From: CAVOBC01 sp963693635
Lineage (GTDB): Bacteria; Pseudomonadota; Gammaproteobacteria; Pseudomonadales; Azotimanducaceae
Assembly (NCBI GenBank): GCA_963693635.1
Contig: CAVOBC010000234.1
Span: 1 to 7,545, forward strand
Reading direction: 5' to 3'
DNA length: 7,545 nucleotides
Below, piece by piece: positions 1 through 4,971 of this stretch. The notes below the pieces were generated by a model. The model worked only from the letters and a program-made list of their open reading frames with translations. It had not been told where the DNA came from and did no database searches. The position numbers were made by a program, and so were the translations under genes. Every line of letters begins with the position of its first letter. The first letter of the stretch is position 1.

Positions 1-100
1 GCCCTGTGCCAGGGCGCACAAGCATTGAGAGGAGTGAACCGGGTCCGTCGGTCGGTCATATCGTCGTCGGTGATCGCGGTGCTGGTGGTTGTCTTCTCAG

Positions 101-654
101 TTATAGGTCCTCGCACTGGTCGTTGATTTTTTTCAATGCAGCGGCGAGATGTCTTCGACAGGCGTGCTCTTGGCGGTGCCAACGGGTATACCCAACTCGT
201 CGGCGATGGCCCGAAGTTCCATGCCTTCCACGCTGAGTTCCTGAACCGCCCGCTTGCCCTCGGGTAATTTGGCGAGCGCACGTTGCAGGTGCGCGGCAAC
301 CTCGTCGGCGTCGGCAAGGTTGAGCGGATCGTCATTCCCGGACGCATCCTCAGCGCTGGCGTCGGCCGATGCAGACACTGCGGCTCGCCGCTGGCTGCGC
401 AACTGATTGAGGGCAAGGTTCACGCCGATGCGGGCGAGCCAGGCACGCGCGTCGTCGCCCCGCCTGAACTGTGCCGCGCGGGTCCACACCCGCAGGAACG
501 TCTCCTGGACCAAATCATCAGCAACCGCAGGGCTGCGTACAATCTCGAGGAATTGTGATCGCACCCGCCCCTGGTGCCGCGTCATCAGTTCCGAGAGCAC
601 TCAGCCGTCATGGCAGGCGATCCGAATCAAGAGTTGGGCGTCAGAATTGGGCAT
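101..654 (-). pseudogene. ECF-type RNA polymerase sigma factor, disrupted
   Basis: Extracytoplasmic-function sigma-70 family protein, which would direct RNA polymerase to a small set of promoters. The longest uninterrupted frame is 133-600 from a GTG, 155 residues. It shows region 2 (DDLVQETFLRVW, then ARAWLARIGVNLALNQLRSQRR with its end at the region 2 boundary) and region 4 (LPEGKRAV, then the helix-turn-helix up to GIPVGTAKS). In the same frame upstream, an ATG at 652-654 starts MPNSDAQLLIRIACHDG, which matches the usual ECF N-terminus in both content and spacing, but TGA at 601-603 interrupts it as codon 18. At the other end the conserved KSRLxRAR helix is lost right after KS (166-168). 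A shifted frame resumes with ACRRHLAAALKKINDQCEDL and stops at 101-103, consistent with a loss of about 10 bp; a single inserted base would instead restore KSRL. Family assignment is secure. Whether the lesions are biological or sequence errors cannot be told here. The open 133-600 part could still be translated from GTG or from ATG at 583-585. Confidence 0.8.
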
Positions 655-735
655 CTCGACCTGTATAGCACCGGGGTGCGGGCAAAGGTTCATTTTGATT
701 TGGCGTTGGCGATGCGCAGCAGGAAAGGTCGGGCG

Positions 736-1683
736 CTAGGGATCGAGCGCGCAGCGAAAGCCGCAGTTGCCGGTCGTCGTGTCCGGGGTGTTGGAGAAGC
801 GCGCGGCGACCCGGTAGCGATTGCAGTAGCTGTCGTGGCAGAGATAGGAGCCGCCTTTTGTGAGCTTTCGTTCGCCGCTACCCGGCCCTGCCGGGTTGTT
901 TGCGCTCACGGTTAGATGCCAGTCAGTGCTGAACCAGTCGGTGCACCACTCCCAGACGTTGCCCGACATGTTGAAGAGGCCGAAGCCATTGGCGCTGTAG
1001 TGGCGCGCGGGGGCGGTGCTGAAAAAACCGTCCTCTTCGGTGTTGCGAGCAGGAAACGTGCCCTGCCAGATATTGCATTGATGCTTGCCGGCTGGCGTCA
1101 GTTCGTCGCCCCAGGGATAACGTTTTTGTCCGAGCCCGCCGCGTGCGGCGTACTCCCACTCGGCTTCGGTGGGCAGGCGTTTACCCGCCCAGGCGCAGTA
1201 AGCCGCCGCGTCGTTCCATGACACGTGGATGACCGGGTGGTTCATGCGTTTGCGGATGTTCGAACCGGGTCCCTCCGGCTTGCGCCAGGTTGCGCCTTGG
1301 ATGCCAAACCACCATTGCATCCGATCCAGGCGTTCGGCCGCGTCCAGTGTACGTCGGGCTTTCTTGGGGATCAGACCTTCGAAGACGTATGACCAACCGA
1401 AGGTCTCGGCTTCGGTCTCGTGACTCGTTGCTGCGACAAATTCGGCGAATGCCTGATTAGTGACCGTTGTTTTGTCGATCAGAAAAGCATGGACGTTGAC
1501 CTCACGCACCGGACCTTCGCCATCTTCAAGGCGCGCGTCGGCGACGTCGGTGCCCATCAGAAAGAGTCCGCCGGCCAGGAGCACCATGCCGTCGCGCGAC
1601 CCGCCGGCACCGTGTGCGGAGGACGTGGCTCGCCCGGCCGGCGGTCGCGACGGTGCGCAGCAGTTGTCCGGGTCGGTCTTCAC
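736..1683 (-). CDS. Formylglycine-generating enzyme (sulfatase-modifying factor, SUMF1 family)
   Basis: Predicted cytoplasmic oxidase of 315 residues that converts the active-site cysteine of type I sulfatases (CxPxR motif) to C-alpha-formylglycine. The FGE fold is visible throughout: GGLFLMGTD near residue 38, KTTVTNQAFAEFV near 71, RLPTEAEWEYAARGG at 169-183, GNVWEW at 241-246, and a GFRCALDP end. The decisive site is GGSYLCHDSYCNRYR from residue 277. Ser279, Cys282 and Cys287 match the Ser and the two copper-binding cysteines of authentic FGEs, which the EgtB- and PvdO-like relatives lack. The N-terminus has a double cysteine, NCCAPSRP at 7-14. The start is GTG; an upstream in-frame stop and this N-terminal motif favour it over Met33. 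No signal peptide is seen. It lies 51 bp after the CoA-transferase gene and 81 bp before the sigma-factor start, all on one strand. No sulfatase lies in the window, so its substrate must be encoded elsewhere. Confidence 0.92.
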   Translation of the reverse strand: MKTDPDNCCAPSRPPAGRATSSAHGAGGSRDGMVLLAGGLFLMGTDVADARLEDGEGPVREVNVHAFLIDKTTVTNQAFAEFVAATSHETEAETFGWSYVFEGLIPKKARRTLDAAERLDRMQWWFGIQGATWRKPEGPGSNIRKRMNHPVIHVSWNDAAAYCAWAGKRLPTEAEWEYAARGGLGQKRYPWGDELTPAGKHQCNIWQGTFPARNTEEDGFFSTAPARHYSANGFGLFNMSGNVWEWCTDWFSTDWHLTVSANNPAGPGSGERKLTKGGSYLCHDSYCNRYRVAARFSNTPDTTTGNCGFRCALDP

Positions 1684-1734
1684 GCTCGCGTTAAATGTTG
1701 CTTCAGGTGAGGCCCGGTCGCTACGAGCATTAAA

Positions 1735-3063
1735 TTACGCGCCGTAGAGGGCTTTCGCCTGGCTGATCAGCGCTTCTCTGAATTCAGGATGCGCAATCTC
1801 CGCCAGTGCGCGTGAGCGTTGCTTGAGCGTTTTCCCTGTCAAGGTGGCAACGCCGTATTCGGTGACGACGTTGTCGACATAGGTCCGGGGCACCGTCACA
1901 GCGGTGCCGGGTGCAAGCGTTGGTACGATGCGTGACACGCGCACGCCTGTCGCGCTTGGCACCGAGCTTGATGGCAGAACGCTTACCGATCTGCCGCCCG
2001 GTGAGTAGGCACCCGCAACCATGAAGACCGTCTGGCCACCGACGCCCGAGAAGGGCCGGTGGTCAAGCGCCTCGGCGCTTACTTGACCCGAGAGGTCAAC
2101 GACTAGCGCGTTGTTCACTGCGACGAAGTTGGGTAACTGGATGAGTTGTCGCAGATCATCTGTGTGACCAAAGTCATACAACTCGAACCGGGGGTTCTCG
2201 TGGATACCTTCCAGTTCTTCGCGGTCGAGCGCGACGCAGGCGCTGCCGACGACCTTGTGCCGATGCCAGGTTTTGCGTGCGCCGGTCACGACGCCCTGCT
2301 TGACCAGATCCACAATACCGCCGGTGATTAGCTCGGTCTGAATGCCGAGGTCGTTGCGATGACCGAGGTAGTGGGCGAGCGCGGCGGACACGGTGCCCAC
2401 GCCCATCTGTACGGTGTCGCCGTCGTTGATCAGCTCGGTTGACACGAACGCGTTGATGACCTCAACGCAGGCGACTTCTTCTTCGCTCGGAGGCGAAGCT
2501 TCGGGCAGTGATGGCGATGTGCGATCGGCCTCGACGATCAGGTCGATCTCATCCAAATGGATGTAGTTCTCGCCGAAGGTGCGAATGAAGTCCTCTCGCA
2601 CTTCTGCGATCACGCGTTTGGCGGCGTTGGTGGCAGTCCTCGACATCCAGACGCCGTGACCGAAGCTGCAGTAGCCCTTGGCATCGGGCGGAGACACGGG
2701 CACAAGGAAGACGTCGGGATTGGTGTGCATTCCGAGGGGCAATTCGTACTCACGCCAGATGCCGACAGGCAAGTACTCCATCGCCCCTTCGTGGCACGCT
2801 GCGCGATTGGGCGGCGTTGCGTAGTTGTCGTGCAATTCGAACGTATCGCGCAGGTGCGGCTCGGTCCAGCTAATGAACGCGGCGGGATGGTCAACGCGGA
2901 TGTCTCTGAACCCTTGGTCCGTCGCCCGTTGCTGGAGTGCACGGCACAGCGTGTACGGTGTCGTCGAATAGGGCGCCACGTGCACAACGTCGCCGGACTG
3001 GATGGTTGCGACCGCCGTCGCAGCGTCAACCAGCTTGTCTCCGCACAGATCTTGCCAGGCCAT
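1735..3063 (-). CDS. Acetyl-CoA hydrolase/transferase family protein (4-hydroxybutyrate CoA-transferase-like)
   Basis: Cytoplasmic CoA-transferase of 442 residues, normal length for the family, which moves CoA between acyl-CoA and a carboxylic acid through a glutamyl-CoA thioester. The N-terminal domain runs from MAWQDLCGDKLVDAA to about residue 190. The C-terminal domain carries VQMGVGTVSAAL (218-229), DLGIQTELITGG (238-249), AVNNALVVDLSGQV (315-328), FSGVGGQ (338-344), VPRTYVDNVVTEYG (391-404) and AHPEFREAL (424-432). Glu244 in QTELITGG aligns with the catalytic glutamate of the family, and GVGGQ is the conserved glycine-rich CoA/oxyanion motif. I chose ATG at 3061-3063 because a GGAG lies 7 bases upstream and the family alignment begins there; a TTG at 3142-3144 would add 27 unconserved residues. 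The acyl substrate cannot be read from the sequence; acetate, butyrate, 4-hydroxybutyrate and propionate all occur in this family. It heads the minus-strand series CoA-transferase, FGE, sigma factor. Confidence 0.9.
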   Translation of the reverse strand: MAWQDLCGDKLVDAATAVATIQSGDVVHVAPYSTTPYTLCRALQQRATDQGFRDIRVDHPAAFISWTEPHLRDTFELHDNYATPPNRAACHEGAMEYLPVGIWREYELPLGMHTNPDVFLVPVSPPDAKGYCSFGHGVWMSRTATNAAKRVIAEVREDFIRTFGENYIHLDEIDLIVEADRTSPSLPEASPPSEEEVACVEVINAFVSTELINDGDTVQMGVGTVSAALAHYLGHRNDLGIQTELITGGIVDLVKQGVVTGARKTWHRHKVVGSACVALDREELEGIHENPRFELYDFGHTDDLRQLIQLPNFVAVNNALVVDLSGQVSAEALDHRPFSGVGGQTVFMVAGAYSPGGRSVSVLPSSSVPSATGVRVSRIVPTLAPGTAVTVPRTYVDNVVTEYGVATLTGKTLKQRSRALAEIAHPEFREALISQAKALYGA

Positions 3064-3068
3064 ATGCG

Positions 3069-3074
3069 CTCTCC
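3069..3074 (-). promoter_or_regulatory. Ribosome binding site that sets the CoA-transferase start
   Basis: On the minus strand GGAGAG lies just upstream of ATG 3061-3063, with its GGAG core 7 bases from the start codon. It supports this ATG over the upstream TTG at 3142-3144, which would extend the protein with residues that do not resemble the family. Confidence 0.55.
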
Positions 3075-3220
3075 GAGTGGGTGGCGGGAGTATTTCCGCA
3101 GGAGATGAGCATAGTCCGATGTTTCTCGATTTGCTGCTCGGCAACCGGCGGCCACCGTTCCAGGTTCGTGTCCCAAGAAATCGAGGCTGGAGTCTCCGAT
3201 CTCCAGATCATTTGGGTCGA

Positions 3221-3567
3221 TCATAAGTCGAGCCGCGTTATTACCTCGTTGGTAATGGTTTCGATCGTCCGTGTCCCTGGGGCTTAAGGCCAGATGGATG
3301 CAGGGTCAGGCGCATCACTTTCAGATTCTCGCCACCGATGTCCGCGAGCACGGTCATCGGATCAACAAACAAAGAGAAGATTCGGGTGCTGGCTGCATTG
3401 CTCATCAGCACGTTCCAGTTGCGGTCGAGCACAGGCGCCCCGTAGGGCTCGTGATGGGTCAGCATCACGGTAAGCGCGCGCCGCGCCTGCGCAAGATCGT
3501 CTGCATCCAGTCCACCGGGCGGGAACACCGTGGGCCGACTCCAGATCTGGGTCTGCATTCCGCTCAA
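3221..3567 (-). pseudogene. MmyB-like (XRE family) regulator remnant: ligand-binding domain without its DNA-binding domain
   Basis: The open part, 3241-3567 (TTG start, with ATG at 3556-3558), encodes 108 residues that match the MmyB-like ligand-binding domain. Diagnostic stretches are HHEPYGAPVLDRNWNVLMSN, then FVDP, then NLKVMRLTLHPSGLKP. Complete members have about 250-290 residues, with an XRE helix-turn-helix of roughly 90 residues in front. Here a TAG stop lies 12 codons upstream of the TTG, and the minus-strand open frames I could read upstream show no helix-turn-helix. After LKP the frame runs into an unconserved tail. Moving two bases on restores RTIETITNEVITRLDL, which fits the family's next helix, before a TGA at 3221-3223, so a second lesion is likely. 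The rest of the family C-terminus is absent. The remnant is divergent from the SDR gene, an arrangement typical of this family, whose intact members probably sense a fatty-acid-like ligand. A stand-alone sensor domain is possible but less likely. Confidence 0.7.
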
Positions 3568-3608
3568 CCTGTTGATTGGATTGTTTTGCGCGCTACCGTA
3601 CTACCTTT

Positions 3609-3644
3609 ACTTGCAAGAAAAACGTCACTTGCAAGAGAAACGTC
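3609..3644. repeat. Two tandem 18-bp repeats, each with the palindrome CTTGCAAG (operator-like)
   Basis: Unit 1 (3609-3626) is ACTTGCAAGAAAAACGTC and unit 2 (3627-3644) is ACTTGCAAGAGAAACGTC, directly abutting and differing at one base. Each holds the perfect 8-bp palindrome CTTGCAAG; the palindrome centres are 18 bp apart, a little under two helical turns. They lie about 50 bp upstream of the ATG of the MmyB-like remnant and about 515 bp upstream of the divergent SDR. Palindromes repeated at near-helical spacing suggest a cooperative operator for a dimeric regulator. No other copy of CTTGCAAG was noticed in the window. Confidence 0.6.
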
Positions 3645-3913
3645 GGGAGGACTCGGCAGGCGACCGCGAGATCGCAACGAAACCCTGAATCAGGATTCGA
3701 CTTAGACGAATTGCCGGCGAGTATCGATGCGGTGCGACCGATTCTGCGACTTGCGGGCCTCAAACGAGATGCGGGTGCAGGTGCAGCCGAGGCACCGTTG
3801 GTAACCCGGGAGCGCCTGACAGTTGAGGGTGAGGTAGCGTCCTGGCGTGGTGCGGTGGCGCTGTTGTCGGGGGTCAACTGGAGATCCCGACAAACGGATG
3901 CCAGGACGGCACT

Positions 3914-3952
3914 TGTGCGGGCCCGTTTTAATCCCCTGGGCGGGCCCGCACA
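3914..3952. repeat. Perfect 12-bp GC-rich inverted repeat (hairpin)
   Basis: The left arm TGTGCGGGCCCG (3914-3925) is exactly complementary to the right arm CGGGCCCGCACA (3941-3952), with a 15-base spacer. The stem is nearly all G-C and would be very stable as RNA. No run of T follows on plus, and none follows on minus, so it is not a standard Rho-independent terminator. It could be a structured leader element upstream of the SDR, a protein site (the arms contain the palindrome CGGGCCCG), or a mobile or repetitive palindrome. Confidence 0.6.
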
Positions 3953-4051
3953 TTCGTGCAAGCCTACAGCAGTTGCCGAGTTCACACTGTCGGGGGGTAG
4001 TCCCACGCCGCGTGGCGTAACCGAAGGGCATGGCTGCTGACAAGTTTACCG

Positions 4052-4082
4052 CCCGACCTGTCCCGCCCGACCTGTCCCGCCC
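4052..4082. repeat. 14-bp tandem duplication upstream of the SDR
   Basis: CCCGACCTGTCCCG occurs twice in exact tandem (4052-4065 and 4066-4079) and is followed by the first three bases of a third copy (4080-4082). It sits roughly 80-105 bp before the SDR start, where promoter and operator elements would be expected. It may be a doubled regulator site or simple replication slippage. Confidence 0.65.
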
Positions 4083-4146
4083 AAGCCCGTGACTCGTTTG
4101 CAGGCCCGGTGCCGCCAGTGGCAAGCTGGCGCGCTTTGAACAAGAC

Positions 4147-4150
4147 AGGA
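4147..4150 (+). promoter_or_regulatory. Ribosome binding site of the SDR gene
   Basis: AGGA lies 8 bases before ATG 4159, a good spacing, and supports that start, which places the Rossmann motif at residues 11-18 as expected for the family. Confidence 0.5.
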
Positions 4151-4158
4151 ATACCCAA

Positions 4159-4938
4159 ATGGCTTTAAGGGATAAGACGGCCTTGGTGACGGGTGGTGGA
4201 ACGGGGATCGGTGAGGCAATAGCCATTGATCTCGCCGCGGCAGGAGTTGATGTAACCGTTTGCGGTCGTCGCATCGCACCCCTTGCCGACACCGTTGCTA
4301 CGATCACGGCGGCCGGTGGCAAGGCGCGGGCAATGGTCGCTGACATGACTGACCCTGAAGCAATCGACGAACTTGCCGCGACCTTGATCCGCGATCAGGG
4401 CGGCGTCGACATTCTGGTCAATAACGCCGGATTCTCATCCAAAGTACGCAGTGCCCGGTACATCGGTGCAGATGAGTGGCGCAGCGTGATGGACGTCAAC
4501 ACGATGGGCCCGGCGATGCTTACCCGCGCGCTGATCGAACCGATGATTGAGAAGGGTGAAGGCGATGTGATGATGATCTCATCGATGGCGGCGCTACGGC
4601 CCGGCGTCATGGCAGGCGTCGTATACAGTTCTGCCAAGACCGCCTGCAAGGCGTACATGGAGGTGTTAGCACAGGAAGTGAAACGCTACGGCATTCGCTG
4701 CACAACGATCTACCCGGGCGAGGTCGACACACCGATCCTGGAGAACCGTGCGCTGCCGCCGGATGAGACCGCGCGAGCGTTGATGATGCAGTCAGAGGAC
4801 ATTTCTGCCGCTGCGATGATGGCGCTTGCGTTGCCGCACCGGGCGACGGTCTCGGAAATCGCGATCACGGCAACCGCGCCGCGCGACATGAGTGCTGACA
4901 CGAAAGCTGCCCTCGAAAAGAAGACCCCTGAAGGTTAG
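4159..4938 (+). CDS. Short-chain dehydrogenase/reductase (SDR), classical type, NADP-preferring
   Basis: Cytoplasmic oxidoreductase of 259 residues, typical of classical SDRs, which interconvert alcohols and ketones. The cofactor motif TGGGTGIG is at 11-18. CGRR at 35-38 puts arginines at the end of the second beta strand, which usually favours NADP(H) over NAD(H). NNAG is at 88-91, the catalytic Asn is probably Asn114 in VNTMG, Ser142 lies in ISSMAA, and Tyr156 and Lys160 form YSSAK. YPGEVDTP at 185-192 is the usual PG motif after the active site. All catalytic residues are present, so it should be active. The substrate cannot be assigned. The last 25 residues are polar and do not show a typical substrate loop. 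The receptor gene follows after 33 bp in the same frame, which suggests co-transcription. The MmyB-like remnant lies divergent upstream; intact members of that family are often found next to SDR genes. Confidence 0.92.
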   Translation: MALRDKTALVTGGGTGIGEAIAIDLAAAGVDVTVCGRRIAPLADTVATITAAGGKARAMVADMTDPEAIDELAATLIRDQGGVDILVNNAGFSSKVRSARYIGADEWRSVMDVNTMGPAMLTRALIEPMIEKGEGDVMMISSMAALRPGVMAGVVYSSAKTACKAYMEVLAQEVKRYGIRCTTIYPGEVDTPILENRALPPDETARALMMQSEDISAAAMMALALPHRATVSEIAITATAPRDMSADTKAALEKKTPEG

Positions 4939-4971
4939 CAATGCTCAGATGACCTACGACGAGATTCATTG

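Larger units (their letters stand above)
3645..4158. other. About 510 bp without a recognisable gene between the regulator remnant and the SDR
   Basis: Open frames exist here on both strands, for example 3576-4040 on plus and 3702-4346 and 3593-4006 on minus. Their translations are low-complexity, arginine-, serine- and alanine-rich, match no family I know, and lack convincing ribosome binding sites; one overlaps the SDR in antisense. I read them as chance frames in GC-rich DNA. The stretch holds an inverted repeat at 3914-3952 and a tandem duplication at 4052-4082. It presumably also holds the promoter of the SDR-receptor unit, but I cannot point to clear -35 and -10 boxes. It may include decayed coding sequence of the lost N-terminal half of the regulator. 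Confidence 0.5.

Noticed and set aside
1..59. Possible start of a downstream gene on the minus strand (ATG at 57-59, MTDRRTRFTPLNACAPWHR), where an anti-sigma factor might be expected
   Set aside because: Only 19 codons are visible, there is no ribosome binding site, and the residues match no anti-sigma family I know.
2610..3224. Minus-strand open frame of 204 residues starting MIDPNDLEIGDSS
   Set aside because: Most of it is an out-of-frame reading of the CoA-transferase gene. Its first part could be decayed regulator sequence but shows no family match.
3914..3952. Inverted repeat read as a Rho-independent terminator
   Set aside because: No T tract follows the stem on either strand, and the loop is long.
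3576..4040. Plus-strand open frame of 154 residues
   Set aside because: It crosses the tandem repeats and the inverted repeat, has no recognisable domain and no convincing ribosome binding site; the composition looks like chance.
3702..4346. Minus-strand open frame of 214 residues
   Set aside because: It overlaps the well-supported SDR in antisense by nearly 190 bp, and the translation has no domain.
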